From the NCBI RefSeq assembly GCF_013178945.1, contig NZ_JABFDM010000004.1:1-64000 (forward strand): DNA of 64,000 nt. Direction: 5' to 3'. Source of the stretch: Bradyrhizobium aeschynomenes. Its GTDB lineage: Bacteria > Pseudomonadota > Alphaproteobacteria > Rhizobiales > Xanthobacteraceae. The translations under genes and the position numbers were made by a program. Positions 38,502 to 49,093 of the stretch are shown here, in pieces. Under the pieces are notes generated by a model. The model was given only the letters and a program-made list of their open reading frames with translations. It was not told the DNA's origin and made no database searches. Within the stretch, counting starts at the first letter, position 1, and every line of letters begins with the position of its first letter.

Positions 38502-40145
38502 TCATCGATGGTTGCGGTGGCGCCTGCCATAACGCAATCGGCGGATATTGCGATCACTTTCCAGTCGCGGCCGGGCTTCAGGCAGTGGCACGGGCTGCGG
38601 GGCCGCCACGTTCTGCGCGACCGTGGTCGCCGCGCCTGCGTTGGCTGCCGGGGCAGGGGCCTTGGCATCCTTGGAAGGAGCGGCGGCCGCACTGACCTGG
38701 TCCTGGCCCTTCGCTTGATCCTTTCCCGTATCCTTGGCCATCTCCTTCGGAGCGTCCTTCCCCGGCTCCTTCGGCAGCACCTGCGGAAACAGTTTTGCGA
38801 TCTTCTCCGACGGCCGCGCATCCGGCAGCGGCATCTTGCGGCCGCGCGCGACCGGATCGAGGCTGCGCGGCACCAGCATCACGAACTGCATGTTGTGCTT
38901 GAGCCGGCCCGAGACCTTGCCGGCTTCCTGTCCGGCGCCGAAATAGAGATCGGCGCGGGCAGGGCCTATGATCGCCGATCCCGTATCCTGCGCAATCATC
39001 AGCCGATGAAAGGCGGTCTTGGATTTCTCGGACTCGATCGGCAACTCGCCGGTGATGAAGAACGGCGTGCCGTAGACGTGCAGCGACTTGTCGACCGCGA
39101 TCGAGCGGCCCGGCGTCAGCGGAATGCCCTGCGCGCCGACGGCCTCATCCTTGTCCGACAGCTGCACCTCGCGGAAGAAGATGTAGGAGCGGTTCGTCCG
39201 GCGCAGTTCGTTGGCGCCTTCCGGATTCTGCTCCATCCAGTCGCGGATGCGCTGCATCGACATCTGCTCGCGCGGGATGATGCCGCGCTCGATCAGGACG
39301 CGTCCGACCGGCGTATAGGGATGGCCATTGTAGGCATCGTAGTTGATGCGCACGGTCGAACCGTCGTCGAGGCTGATGCGCGCCGATCCCTGGATCTGTG
39401 CAAACAACAAGTCCGTCTGATTTCTGAGCCATGCGATCTCCAGGCCGCGGCCCTCGATGGCGCCGTCCTCGATCTCCGCACGGTCATAATAGGGGACCAG
39501 CTTGCGCCGACCGATCTTGCGATAGACCGGACCCTTGTTGGGCAGGCTCGTCGCATCCTGCTTGAAGCCGCGGACGAACAGGTTCGACGGGCGGCGATAG
39601 ACCGGAACGTTGTAGACCTCGTTCTGCGTCCGCGAGCCCTCTATGACCGGCTCGTAGTAACCGGTGACGAAGCCGTCGGCGTCGCCGAGCTTGGAGATCT
39701 TCAGCGGCTCGAAGTGGCGTTCGAAGAAGGCTTTCGCCGCGGCGTTGTCGGCGAGCTCGGACGAACGCGCCTCACGACAGGGATCACGCAGGGAATCGCC
39801 GAGTGCCTTGTCTTCCGCCGCTGCGCCGTTGGGCCTCGCCGCAATCGGCTTGCAACTGGCGCGGAAGGTCCGGTAGGCCGCGAGCTGATCATCATCGTTC
39901 CAGCCGGGCACCTCGCTCCATTCCAGCGGCAGATACTGGCTATTGGTGATCTCGAGCGGCCAGTCGAGCGTGGGGTAGGGCAGGTGGCGTACCGGCGCAG
40001 CAGGCGCGGCCGACCGATGGCGGGCACGCACGGCCTCGGCCGCATAAGGCGCAAGCGCCACAGCGGCGACGCTCAAAGCGAGCGCCGGTGTCCAATATCT
40101 GAGGCTACGGGCGGAAAAGCCCCGCTTCCAAATTTCGCGAACCAT
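38502..40145 (-). CDS. mltA: Membrane-bound lytic murein transglycosylase A
   Basis: 547 residues. One N-terminal membrane or signal segment (about 17-36) is followed by the MltA domain (GFVTGYYEPVIEG, 158-170) and the 3D domain whose catalytic region IAQDTGSAIIGPARADLYFG holds Asp387 and Asp399. A long C-terminal Lys/Ala/Pro tail of about 110 residues (repeats of PKE and KD) is not part of the catalytic fold and is longer than in E. coli. It cleaves peptidoglycan between MurNAc and GlcNAc to give 1,6-anhydro products. No lipobox Cys is evident, so anchoring is probably by the N-terminal helix. Confidence 0.92.
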   Translation of the reverse strand: MVREIWKRGFSARSLRYWTPALALSVAAVALAPYAAEAVRARHRSAAPAAPVRHLPYPTLDWPLEITNSQYLPLEWSEVPGWNDDDQLAAYRTFRASCKPIAARPNGAAAEDKALGDSLRDPCREARSSELADNAAAKAFFERHFEPLKISKLGDADGFVTGYYEPVIEGSRTQNEVYNVPVYRRPSNLFVRGFKQDATSLPNKGPVYRKIGRRKLVPYYDRAEIEDGAIEGRGLEIAWLRNQTDLLFAQIQGSARISLDDGSTVRINYDAYNGHPYTPVGRVLIERGIIPREQMSMQRIRDWMEQNPEGANELRRTNRSYIFFREVQLSDKDEAVGAQGIPLTPGRSIAVDKSLHVYGTPFFITGELPIESEKSKTAFHRLMIAQDTGSAIIGPARADLYFGAGQEAGKVSGRLKHNMQFVMLVPRSLDPVARGRKMPLPDARPSEKIAKLFPQVLPKEPGKDAPKEMAKDTGKDQAKGQDQVSAAAAPSKDAKAPAPAANAGAATTVAQNVAAPQPVPLPEARPRLESDRNIRRLRYGRRHRNHR

Positions 40146-40308
40146 GCCTGCACCGTCAAAGTACCACTCAACGCGAAATTCTGAAAAATGGGATCAAGAA
40201 ATCAGCGCCGCCCGTCGTCTTGCTCCATTCGCGGCCGTGGCCGGTGTCGACTGCAGGTGCGAACTTTCCGAAACCGGACCGCACAAGGTCCGGGCCACAC
40301 GGTCCTCG

Positions 40309-41010
40309 TCAATGACTGCCGGTGCCGACCAGCTTCCAGTTCGGATCACGCGAACCGGTGTCGCGGGCGAAGGTCCAGATGTCGGTGATGTCGGCGACCT
40401 TCTCCGGATTGCCGTCGACGATGTTGCCCATCTTGTCGCGGGTCACGGAGATCATCTGCGACACGAACCGCACGGTCAGCTGAGCGGTGCGGTCGCGCGC
40501 CTCGGCGCCGACGAGCTCGGCGGTGTCGATCGAGACGAAGCGGGTCTCGGTCTTCTGCTCCTGCTTCTCGCGCTCCTTGATCACGGAGTCGAAGCTGTCA
40601 TAGACCTCGGACGACAGCAGGTCGCGCAATGCGCGGCGATCGCCATTGGCGAAGGCCAGCACGATCATCTCATAGGCGCTGCGCGCACCGGTGAGGAAAT
40701 GGCGAGGATCGAATGAGGAGTCGCTGGCGACGATCGCGTCGAGGCCGCGCGCGAGCGGCGTGCCCGGCTCGGCCACCCCGCGCCAGCGGTCGCTCGGCGC
40801 ACCGAAATCAGCGCCCGTGGCGGGGGCCGCCGGATCGATCGGCGCGCCGGGAACCGGCATGACATGGTTATCGGGCGCGCCCTGCACGGCGTTCCGGGCT
40901 GCGCGATCGAATGGGGCTCGCTCGTTGCCGGTGCGCTGGCCGAGCACGGCCCGCAGGCGCACGAAGATGAAGACCGCCAATGCCAGGAAGATGATGGTAT
41001 AAATATCCAC
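40309..41010 (-). CDS. Tim44/TimA domain-containing protein
   Basis: 233 residues from GTG 41010, chosen because the membrane segment begins right there (VDIYTIIFLALAVFIFVRL) as in rhizobial homologues; the frame runs 67 codons further without a site. A single N-terminal helix, a Gly/Pro-rich linker with Arg residues (VLGQRTGNERAPFD) and a Tim44-like domain (about 95-233: FLTGARSAYEMIVLAFANGDRRALRDLLS ... ITDIWTFARD) are visible. Homologues (TimA) are inner membrane-linked and act in envelope or protein transport. It is divergent from secB. Confidence 0.85.
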   Translation of the reverse strand: MDIYTIIFLALAVFIFVRLRAVLGQRTGNERAPFDRAARNAVQGAPDNHVMPVPGAPIDPAAPATGADFGAPSDRWRGVAEPGTPLARGLDAIVASDSSFDPRHFLTGARSAYEMIVLAFANGDRRALRDLLSSEVYDSFDSVIKEREKQEQKTETRFVSIDTAELVGAEARDRTAQLTVRFVSQMISVTRDKMGNIVDGNPEKVADITDIWTFARDTGSRDPNWKLVGTGSH

Positions 41011-41401
41011 GTCGTGTTCGCTTTCTGACTGACTTGCCGGGCCGGACGCGGGGTCTGGCCACTGGATCCCGTTTACCAAGAACCGGGTAAGGACCCATGA
41101 ATCGGTCCGTCTCGGGAGGATGTAGTCATCGAATTGGGCCGGGCCAATGGCACATTGTGGCACGGTGATCCTAACCCGTTTCACAGCCAAGGGGAAATCG
41201 GATCGCCGCATCCTAAAGCCTGGGTCAACGCTGCCGGCGCGACTGCAGTCGTAACGTGCGACAAATGGAGGCAGACCTTGCCGGAACCGCCATATTTGAG
41301 CGTCGCGGCAGCTTCGGCAGGCTCGTCCTTGTGGAACAAGCCGGCCCTATGGTAGCCACGCGCCGCAACGAACCGCCTTTTTGTGCCAGGAGAACACTTC
41401 G
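41011..41401. other. Intergenic region between tim44-like gene and secB
   Basis: 391 bases separating divergent genes; both promoters should be here. No coding frame is supported, since those that run through have no ribosome site. I could not assign a clear -35/-10 pair. The secB ribosome site AGGAGA is at its right end. Confidence 0.45.
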
Positions 41402-41890
41402 ATGACCAACGGTAACGGCGCCACGTCCGAGGCGGCCCCTCCTCCTCAACTCAACGTGCTGGCGCAATACATCAAGGACCTCTCGTTCGAGAACCCCAAT
41501 GCGCCGCAATCGCTGGCGCCGCAGGGCCAGGCGCCGCAGATCAACATCCAGATCAATGTCGGCGCCAACGCCCTGAATGAGACCGAATACGAGGTGACGC
41601 TGACGATCGAGGGCAAGGCCGAGAGCGGCAGCCAGGTCATGTTCAGCTTCGAGCTGGTCTATGGCGGGGTGTTCAGGCTGGTGAACATTCCCCGCGAGAA
41701 CCTGTCGCCGATGCTGCTGATCGAATGCCCGCGGCTGCTGTTCCCGTTCGCCCGCGAGATCGTCGCCAACTCGGTGCGTGACGGCGGCTTCCCGCCCTTG
41801 ATGCTCGACCCGGTCGATTTCGTCGGCCTGTACCGCCAGAACATGGAGCGCCAGGCCGCCGCCGAGGCCGCGCAGGGTCGGCCCAGCTGA
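41402..41890 (+). CDS. secB: Protein-export chaperone SecB
   Basis: 162 residues from ATG 41402, seven bases after AGGAGA. After a short disordered N terminus the SecB fold is clear: [92 protein letters not shown]. The tetramer keeps preproteins unfolded and passes them to SecA. Gene order dnaQ-secB-tim44 is conserved in alphaproteobacteria. Confidence 0.96.
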   Translation: MTNGNGATSEAAPPPQLNVLAQYIKDLSFENPNAPQSLAPQGQAPQINIQINVGANALNETEYEVTLTIEGKAESGSQVMFSFELVYGGVFRLVNIPRENLSPMLLIECPRLLFPFAREIVANSVRDGGFPPLMLDPVDFVGLYRQNMERQAAAEAAQGRPS

Positions 41891-41950
41891 TCGGTCGAAA
41901 CTTGATTGAAAGATGAGTGGCGGGCGTGATCCGCGGCAGAGGGCCGGGGA

Positions 41951-42649
41951 TCACGACGCCGGCCAAAATTCCATCCAGATCGGCTTGTCGCCGAGGGTTG
42001 CGACGAAGGCGCGATGCGCCTCCCGCTCGGCGTCGGTGACCCGGGGAGCCAGCGGGACGTCACGCTGACGACGCGGCGTATCGCCGGCCGTCCCCACGCG
42101 GATCTCCTGCGTATCCTGGGTCAGGATCAGCTGTGACTGCCGCGCTCCGACGAGATCGACGTAGACCTCGGCCAGCAACTCCGCATCGAGCAACGCTCCG
42201 TGCTTGGTGCGCCGTGAATTGTCGATCGCATAACGCGAGCAGAGATCGTCGAGCCGGTTCGACACGCCCGGATGCTTGCGCCGGGCCAGCAGCAGCGTAT
42301 CGACCAGACGGTCACGCGGGATGGCCGCCCGCTTCACCCTGTCGAGCTCGGCATTGATGAAGCCGATGTCGAAGGACGCATTGTGGATCACCAGCGGCGC
42401 ATCGCCGATGAACGCCAGGAAATCCTCGACCACCTCGTGGAACAACGGCTTGTCCGCCAGGAACTCGCTCGACAGACCATGGACCGCGAAGGCCTCCGCC
42501 GGCATATCGCGCTCGGGATTGATGTAGCGGTGAAAGACCTGGCCGGTCGGCATCCGGTTGATGATCTCGACGCAGCCGATCTCGACCAGGCGGTCGCCGC
42601 GCAAGGCGTCGAGGCCGGTGGTTTCGGTGTCGAGCACGATCTCACGCAT
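41951..42649 (-). CDS. dnaQ: DNA polymerase III epsilon subunit (3'-5' proofreading exonuclease)
   Basis: 232 residues. The DEDDh exonuclease motifs are Asp7/Glu9 in LDTETTGLD, NASFDIGFINAEL (Exo II Asp), and KHGALLDAELLAEVYV with the catalytic His and Asp. The C-terminal tail, after about residue 180, would contact the polymerase alpha subunit; it is Arg-rich and less conserved. It removes misincorporated bases during replication. First-gene distance: 33 bases after coaE. Confidence 0.95.
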   Translation of the reverse strand: MREIVLDTETTGLDALRGDRLVEIGCVEIINRMPTGQVFHRYINPERDMPAEAFAVHGLSSEFLADKPLFHEVVEDFLAFIGDAPLVIHNASFDIGFINAELDRVKRAAIPRDRLVDTLLLARRKHPGVSNRLDDLCSRYAIDNSRRTKHGALLDAELLAEVYVDLVGARQSQLILTQDTQEIRVGTAGDTPRRQRDVPLAPRVTDAEREAHRAFVATLGDKPIWMEFWPAS

Positions 42650-42682
42650 CGGTCAGTCCGTCGATCCAGCAGCGCTGGCGAA

Positions 42683-43282
42683 TCAGGCGCGCCGCTGCGG
42701 CATCTTAACGACCTCGGCCAGGATGTCGCGGATCTGCGCCCGCACCGGGTCTATTCCATTGGACGTATCCACGACGAAATCGGCACGCGCGCGCTTCTCG
42801 GCATCCGGCATCTGACGCGCCAGCAGCGCATCGAGCGCCTCCTCGGTCATCGTGCCGCGCGCCAGAATGCGCTGACGCTGGATCTCGGGCGACGTCGAGA
42901 CCACGACCACGGCATCGACGCGCTTGTCGCCACCGGTCTCGAACAGCAGCGGCACATCGACGACCGCGACCGGCACACCGGATCGCTCGGCGTCATCCAA
43001 GAACCGCTGGTGATAGGACCGCAGCATCGGGTGAACGATGGCTTCGAGACGGCGGATGGCTTCGGGGTCGCCGACCACCTTCGCCGACAATTTCGGCCGG
43101 TCGACCTTGCCGTCGACGGTCGTCCCGGGAAACGCGGCTTCGACCGCGGGAGCCGCCTCGCTCTCGTAGACCTTATGGACGGTCGCGTCGGCGTCGTAGA
43201 CGGGAACACCGGCTTCCGCGAACAGCTTCGCCGTCGTCGACTTGCCCATCCCCATCGAGCCGGTCAGCCCGAGCACTCTCAT
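42683..43282 (-). CDS. coaE: Dephospho-CoA kinase
   Basis: 199 residues from ATG 43282, nine bases after GGGAG (an ATG two codons upstream has only three bases). P-loop [16 protein letters not shown] is at the N terminus; [15 protein letters not shown] and [25 protein letters not shown] match CoaE. It phosphorylates dephospho-CoA, the last step of CoA synthesis. Neighbours are maf (about 36 bases upstream) and dnaQ downstream. In many alphaproteobacteria aroE lies between maf and coaE; here there is no room for it. Confidence 0.95.
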   Translation of the reverse strand: MRVLGLTGSMGMGKSTTAKLFAEAGVPVYDADATVHKVYESEAAPAVEAAFPGTTVDGKVDRPKLSAKVVGDPEAIRRLEAIVHPMLRSYHQRFLDDAERSGVPVAVVDVPLLFETGGDKRVDAVVVVSTSPEIQRQRILARGTMTEEALDALLARQMPDAEKRARADFVVDTSNGIDPVRAQIRDILAEVVKMPQRRA

Positions 43283-43317
43283 CCCCATTCGCTCCCGTGG
43301 CCGTGTCGGCGCCGTCG

Positions 43318-43935
43318 TCAGAACCTGAGCAGCCTAGCGTCGCGGAAATACGCCAACAACGGCAGCAGCGGCAGGCCGAGAATGGTGAAGTGATCACCGT
43401 CGATGCGATCGAACAGATGCACGCCGAGACCTTCGAGCTGATAGGCGCCGACGCTCGACATCACCGCCTGGCCGGCCGTGTCGAGATAGGCGGCGACATC
43501 GCTCTCGCTCAGGGTCCGCATCGTCATCCAGGCGACGGCGACATGGGAGAACAGCACCTCGCCATTGCGCACGACCGCGATCGCCGAATGCAGCGCATGG
43601 GTGCGTCCGGCCAATGCCAGCAGCTGGTGCATTGCCTGCTGCCGGCCGGCGGGCTTGTTGAACATGCGCTCGCCGAGAGCCAGGGTCTGATCAGCGCCGA
43701 GGACATAGGAGCCAGGCCTGGTCGCCGCGACGGCGCGAGCCTTGGCGGTCGCCAGATGGAGCGCAACCTCATAGGGCGCGACCAGCCCGGCCTCGGATTG
43801 AATGGCCCGCTCGTCCACATCCGCCGGCACGGCCTCGCAGGCGAGGCCGGCATTCTCGAGCAACAGGCGCCGCGCGCGACTCTGCGAGGCCAGAACGAGC
43901 GGCTCGTCACCACACCATAGGGTCATCGTCGTCAA
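43318..43935 (-). CDS. maf: Maf family nucleotide pyrophosphatase
   Basis: 205 residues. Motifs are [17 protein letters not shown] near 15-31 and [28 protein letters not shown], where the Asp is catalytic; [34 protein letters not shown] ends the domain. Maf proteins hydrolyse non-canonical or modified NTPs (dTTP/UTP or m7GTP types) and affect septation in some bacteria. The missing FYDGD-type elements near the N terminus make the subtype uncertain. It starts one base after the ppsR stop, so the pair is one transcript. Confidence 0.9.
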   Translation of the reverse strand: MTTMTLWCGDEPLVLASQSRARRLLLENAGLACEAVPADVDERAIQSEAGLVAPYEVALHLATAKARAVAATRPGSYVLGADQTLALGERMFNKPAGRQQAMHQLLALAGRTHALHSAIAVVRNGEVLFSHVAVAWMTMRTLSESDVAAYLDTAGQAVMSSVGAYQLEGLGVHLFDRIDGDHFTILGLPLLPLLAYFRDARLLRF

Positions 43936-43936
43936 C

Positions 43937-44776
43937 TCATTCCGGCAGGCGCTGCCGCTGCCGGTCGGTATAGAGTTTCAGGATCGCGGCCGCCGTCTCT
44001 TCGATCGAACGGCGCGTCACGTCGAGCATTACCCAGTTGAACTTTGCGCTGAGCTTGCGCGCGTAGGCGACCTCATCGGTCACCGACTGCTTGTCGACAT
44101 AGTTCTCATTGCCGGTTTCGGCACCCATGCTGAGCAGCCGATTTTGTCGCACCTGAATGAGGCGTTCGGGCGTTGCGTGCAGGCTGACCACCAGCGGCTT
44201 CTTCAGCGTCTCCAGCTGATGCGGGATCGGAATGCCCGGCACCAGCGGCACGTTGGCGGTGCGGACGCCACGGTTGGCGAGGTAGATCGAGGTCGGGGTC
44301 TTGGACGTGCGGCTCACGCCCACCAGAACCACGTCGGCCTCCTCGAGACCGTCCACCATCTGGCCGTCGTCGTGCAGCATCGTGTAGTTCAAGGCATCGA
44401 TCCGCGCGAAATATTCAGCGTTCAGCACGTGCTGCGCGCCGACCCGCCCGGCGGTGGATGCGCCGAGATAGGCCTCGAACAGCTGCATCACCGGACCGAT
44501 GATCGAGAGACTCGGAATGTTGATCTGCTGGCACTTGGCTTCGAGCCGGCTGACCAGGTCCTTCTCGAGCAGCGTGAACAGCACGATGCCCGGCGCTTCC
44601 TCGATCTCGTCGAGCACGCGGTCGAGCTGCTTCTGGCTGCGCACCAGCGGATAGACATGCTCCACCGGCGTCACATTGGCGTATTGCGCGGCAACCGCTC
44701 GCGCGACCGTGATCAGGGTTTCGCCCGTCGAGTCGGAAACCAAATGCAGGTGAAAGTAATTTCCGGTGGTGGGCAT
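43937..44776 (-). CDS. ppsR: Pyruvate, phosphate dikinase regulatory protein / PEP synthetase regulator (DUF299; RP001 homologue)
   Basis: 279 residues from ATG 44776, four bases after AAGGA; the open frame runs upstream without a site. Opening [20 protein letters not shown] and P-loop [16 protein letters not shown] are diagnostic of this bifunctional Ser/Thr kinase and pyrophosphorylase, which uses ADP to switch PPDK or PEP synthetase off and Pi to switch it on. The Rickettsia homologue RP001 and the Caulobacter gene lie beside the chromosome origin, as this gene appears to. Confidence 0.94.
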   Translation of the reverse strand: MPTTGNYFHLHLVSDSTGETLITVARAVAAQYANVTPVEHVYPLVRSQKQLDRVLDEIEEAPGIVLFTLLEKDLVSRLEAKCQQINIPSLSIIGPVMQLFEAYLGASTAGRVGAQHVLNAEYFARIDALNYTMLHDDGQMVDGLEEADVVLVGVSRTSKTPTSIYLANRGVRTANVPLVPGIPIPHQLETLKKPLVVSLHATPERLIQVRQNRLLSMGAETGNENYVDKQSVTDEVAYARKLSAKFNWVMLDVTRRSIEETAAAILKLYTDRQRQRLPE

Positions 44777-45190
44777 CAAATCCTTAACGATCTGTGAATC
44801 CCTGTGAAGGATGGGGCCAAAAAGGCAGCCGGTGGCCGGCCCCTTTGGATAACCCCGAATCTTCTGCACATGGACGCCGTCCGGGAAAACGCGAGGCGAC
44901 GAGCCGATGATATCGGGACAGGCTGTATTTGTCTTGGGATAAGCTGTCGAACGTTTTCAGCAAGCATTTGAATCACATCGGACTCACCCCGGAGTTGGAG
45001 CTCGAGCCCAGCCTGTTGAAGGATGTGAACAAGCTGCGGGCAGCTTGCGGATGACATTGCATGAGTCCAATCCACCGCTACCTAGACTCAAACCTTAAGA
45101 TTCTAAAATTATTTGGTTTGGAGGGACGGAGCGAGCGGATATGTCTCGGCACGCAAGCTGATCACGAGCCGAGAGGGTCACCCGTTTCCG
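44777..45190. other. Candidate chromosomal replication origin (oriC)
   Basis: A 414-bp gap between divergent ppsR and hemJ, at the place where the Caulobacter origin lies relative to RP001/ppsR. Seven GANTC (CcrM) sites fall in 308 bases: 44796, 44857, 44970, 44981, 45063, 45085 and 45099; random expectation is about one. A DnaA-box-like TTATCCAAA (minus, 44844-44852, one mismatch from TTATCCACA) and weaker boxes at 44862, 44934 and 45024 are present. A CtrA-like TTAA-N7-TGAA is at 44784-44798. An AT-rich patch is at 45090-45120. Gene orientation diverges here and parS/parAB lie 4-8 kb away. No long open frame is credible in the gap. Confidence 0.6.
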
Positions 45191-45613
45191 ATGTATGAGT
45201 GGATCAAGGCCCTGCACGTCATTGCCGTCATCGCCTGGATGGCCGGCATGCTCTATCTGCCTCGGCTGTTCGTCTATCATTGCGACGCCGAGATCGGCTC
45301 GAAGCAGTCCGAGACGTTCAAGGTCATGGAACGGCGGCTGCTCAAGGCGATCATCAATCCGGCGATCACCGTGACCTGGTTGGCCGGACTGTATCTGGTG
45401 TGGGCGGGTCACTGGTATACCAGCGGTTGGTTCCATGCGAAGTTTCTGCTGGTCCTGATCATGTCCGGCGTGCATGGATTGTTCACCCGCTGGGTGCGGG
45501 AATTCGGCGCCGACAAGAATACCCGCAGCCAGAAATTTTATCGCTATGTCAATGAGGTACCGACGGTGCTGATGATCGGCATCGTGATTCTCGTGATCGT
45601 CAAGCCATTCTGA
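45191..45613 (+). CDS. hemJ: Protoporphyrinogen IX oxidase HemJ
   Basis: 140 residues from ATG 45191 with four membrane helices. The first helix has the conserved His9 (KALHVIAVIAWMAGML), followed by LPRLFVYH, a second His region (WAGHWYTSGWFHAKFLLVLIMSGVHG) and ending in VIVKPF. HemJ oxidises protoporphyrinogen IX to protoporphyrin IX in heme (and, where present, bacteriochlorophyll) synthesis and itself binds heme. The upstream frame from 45113 lacks protein-like features. hemE, often the neighbour at this position, is absent here. Confidence 0.93.
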   Translation: MYEWIKALHVIAVIAWMAGMLYLPRLFVYHCDAEIGSKQSETFKVMERRLLKAIINPAITVTWLAGLYLVWAGHWYTSGWFHAKFLLVLIMSGVHGLFTRWVREFGADKNTRSQKFYRYVNEVPTVLMIGIVILVIVKPF

Positions 45614-45648
45614 TCGGATCTCTTGGAATACCGCTGCGCCCGAGATGC

Positions 45649-45677
45649 CTTGCGGACGGCGGCACAATTTTCTATAT
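45649..45677 (+). promoter_or_regulatory. Predicted housekeeping promoter of rho
   Basis: CTTGCG (45649-45654), 17 bases, CTATAT (45672-45677) closely match the alphaproteobacterial sigma-70 consensus CTTGAC-N17-CTATAT. Transcription from about 45684 would give a leader of about 170 bases before the rho ATG, long enough for autoregulation, which is known for rho in other bacteria. Confidence 0.65.
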
Positions 45678-45852
45678 TAAGGATATCCCACCCCACGCAG
45701 GCGGATGTGGTTGCGTTCCGGCTTGACCGGCCGCCGCATCAGGTCTGGTGCCTCATCGGCGCCAACCTTGCTCAGACCTGCGGACCTCATTTCGTCCGCC
45801 TTCCCACAGCCACCTCGCATCCCTCCCAAGTCGCTTCCACAGGACCACCCCA

Positions 45853-47118
<1,266 letters not shown>

Positions 47119-47144
47119 TCGGCACAGGATCCCGAAACTTTGGC

Positions 47145-47169
47145 AAGGGCGCTCCTCGGGGGCGCCCTT
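47145..47169 (+). terminator. Intrinsic terminator of rho
   Basis: Perfect 8-bp stem AAGGGCGC (47145-47152) / GCGCCCTT (47162-47169) with loop TCCTCGGGG, followed by TCTGTTTGTGG, 27 bases past the rho stop. A Rho-independent stop behind rho itself would avoid dependence on the gene product. Confidence 0.75.
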
Positions 47170-47523
47170 TCTGTTTGTGGACTAATCTATTTATGGACCA
47201 AGCGGTCGCCGTCACTGCTCGTCCTGCCCCGGCATCCACCGCCGGTGCTCGGAGGAATGAGAGAGCGAGAATCTCATCAGCGGTGAGGGTCGATCAGCAA
47301 AGACGCTTACGTCGATGACGACGTCCGAAATCACCACTCTCCGCTGATGCCCCTGAGATCTGTCTCGGCGCTGAGGTCGGCGTGCTGGTCCTATCCTTCC
47401 AGACGCTGCTGCACAGGTCGCTAGAGACGAGCGGATTGCGGTTCGTCCCACGTCGGCAGTCGGCGTAAAGCATGCCGCGGTAAACCGATTGTCTTTCTGC
47501 GCGGCTGAGCCCAACTGAGGATC
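47170..47523. other. Intergenic region upstream of mnmE; nothing supported
   Basis: About 350 bases with no credible open frame, tRNA-like sequence or strong hairpin beyond the rho terminator. Base composition is less GC-rich than its coding neighbours. The mnmE promoter should be here but I could not assign it. Confidence 0.4.
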
Positions 47524-48858
47524 ATGCATCCTCGCGACCAGACCATCTTCGCGCTGTCCTCCGGACGCCTGCCCAGCGCGATTGCGATTATCAGACTGTC
47601 CGGCCCGCATGCCGGCGCAGCTCTTCAGACGCTTGCCGGAAAGATCCCGCCGGCGCGGATGGCCACACGGGTCATGCTTCGGGAGCACCAGGGCGAGCCG
47701 ATCGATGATGCCGTCGTGCTGTGGTTTCCAGGTCCGGCGAGTGCGACCGGTGAAGATGTCGTCGAGTTGCATGTCCATGGCAGTCGCGCCGTCATCGCGA
47801 CGCTGTTCTCGGTGTTGGCTGTCACGCCGCAGCTGCGCCCTGCGGAACCTGGCGAGTTTACGCGGCGAGCATTCGAGAACGGCAAGATCGATCTGACCGA
47901 GGCGGAAGGTCTCGACGATCTCATACACGCCGACACTGATCGCCAGCGTCGCCAGGCGCTGCGGCAGCTGACGGGTCTGCTCGGCGACAGAGCGCGAAGC
48001 TGGCGCGAGCAGATCATCCAGGCTGCGGCGCTGATCGAGGCGGGGATCGACTTCGCCGACGAAGGTGACGTGCCGGCCGAGCTGATAGCGCCCGCGCTAT
48101 CGCGGATCGAACGGCTCCTGACCGATATCCAATCCGTGTTGTCGGCGCAGGGCCGGGCCGAGCGGCTGCGCGACGGTCTGACCGTGGTGATCGCCGGACC
48201 GCCGAATGCCGGCAAGTCGACCTTGATGAACCAATTGGCCCAACGCGAGGTGGCGATCGTCTCGCCGCATGCCGGCACGACGCGGGATCTCATCGAGGTG
48301 CAGCTCGACCTCGAGGGATATCCGGTGACGGTGATCGATACGGCTGGAATCCGGGAAACGAACGATCCGGTCGAGCAGGAGGGTGTCAGGCGCGCCCGGG
48401 ACCGTGCCGCTCAGGCTGATCTGGTGCTTTGGCTGGCCGAAGATGATCAAGTGGCCGAGCCCCAGGAGGACGTCCCGGTCTGGCTTGTCCGGAATAAGAT
48501 CGATCTGCCGACGTTTGAAGGCGTCGGCACGGGCTTGGCTCCGAGTGAAAGTCCCTTGTTTGAGATCTCAGCGCGAAGCGGAGAGGGACTCCCGGCGTTG
48601 CTCAAGGCGTTGGTCGGTTTTGCTCGCGACTATTTTGGATCGACCGAGAGTGGGCTCATCACCCGAGAGCGGCAGCGGACTTTGCTCAGCGAGACGGCCG
48701 CAGCCCTTCGCCGCAGCATCGCTGCCGTCAATCTTGGTGAGGAGCTCGCTGCGGAGGAATTGAGGATCGCGGCGCTCGCGCTTGGACGCCTTTTGGGCCG
48801 GGTCGATGTCGAGGATGTGCTCGACGTGATCTTCCGCGAGTTCTGCGTCGGGAAGTAG
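47524..48858 (+). CDS. mnmE: tRNA modification GTPase MnmE (TrmE)
   Basis: 444 residues. The N-terminal folate-binding domain ([24 protein letters not shown]) is followed by a helical domain and an inserted G domain with P-loop GPPNAGKS (225-232), switch [13 protein letters not shown] and NKID, ending with the essential C-terminal CVGK (Cys441). With MnmG it installs carboxymethylaminomethyl at U34 of certain tRNAs. It lies directly before the parS cluster and mnmG, a conserved origin-proximal order. Confidence 0.97.
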   Translation: MHPRDQTIFALSSGRLPSAIAIIRLSGPHAGAALQTLAGKIPPARMATRVMLREHQGEPIDDAVVLWFPGPASATGEDVVELHVHGSRAVIATLFSVLAVTPQLRPAEPGEFTRRAFENGKIDLTEAEGLDDLIHADTDRQRRQALRQLTGLLGDRARSWREQIIQAAALIEAGIDFADEGDVPAELIAPALSRIERLLTDIQSVLSAQGRAERLRDGLTVVIAGPPNAGKSTLMNQLAQREVAIVSPHAGTTRDLIEVQLDLEGYPVTVIDTAGIRETNDPVEQEGVRRARDRAAQADLVLWLAEDDQVAEPQEDVPVWLVRNKIDLPTFEGVGTGLAPSESPLFEISARSGEGLPALLKALVGFARDYFGSTESGLITRERQRTLLSETAAALRRSIAAVNLGEELAAEELRIAALALGRLLGRVDVEDVLDVIFREFCVGK

Positions 48859-48923
48859 GCAGTCCACACACCGTGTCGGGAGATATACTTAACGAAGCGT
48901 TGTTTGGTTAACCGACCGTCAAT

Positions 48924-48939
48924 TGTTTCACGTGAAACA
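48924..48939. promoter_or_regulatory. parS: parS site 1
   Basis: TGTTTCACGTGAAACA, a perfect 16-bp palindrome identical to the classic parS consensus bound by ParB/Spo0J. In the mnmE-mnmG gap. Confidence 0.95.
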
Positions 48940-48961
48940 GGGGCCGTGGAACCTCAGCTGG

Positions 48962-48977
48962 TGTTTCACGTGAAACA
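48962..48977. promoter_or_regulatory. parS: parS site 2
   Basis: A second perfect TGTTTCACGTGAAACA, 38 bases from site 1 start to start. parB is encoded 3.7 kb downstream. Confidence 0.95.
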
Positions 48978-49002
48978 AAGCAGGTCTGTAGGAGAATCGA
49001 AC

Positions 49003-49018
49003 TGTTTCACGTGAAACG
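49003..49018. promoter_or_regulatory. parS: parS site 3
   Basis: TGTTTCACGTGAAACG: one outer-base departure from the palindrome, core GTTTCACGTGAAAC intact. 41 bases after site 2. Confidence 0.93.
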
Positions 49019-49039
49019 CCCGTGGCTGCCGCCCTCCAG

Positions 49040-49055
49040 TGTTTCACGTGAAACG
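49040..49055. promoter_or_regulatory. parS: parS site 4
   Basis: TGTTTCACGTGAAACG, core intact, 37 bases after site 3 and 39 bases before the mnmG ATG. Sites 1-4 are spaced 38, 41 and 37 bases apart. Confidence 0.93.
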
Positions 49056-49093
49056 TCTTCCGGGCGTTGTCGGCAAGCGCTAGATATCCGGTC

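Noticed and set aside
44776..45075. 99-codon minus-strand frame in the ppsR-hemJ gap
   Set aside because: No ribosome site, odd composition, and it ends at the ppsR start; the gap is better read as a regulatory/origin region.
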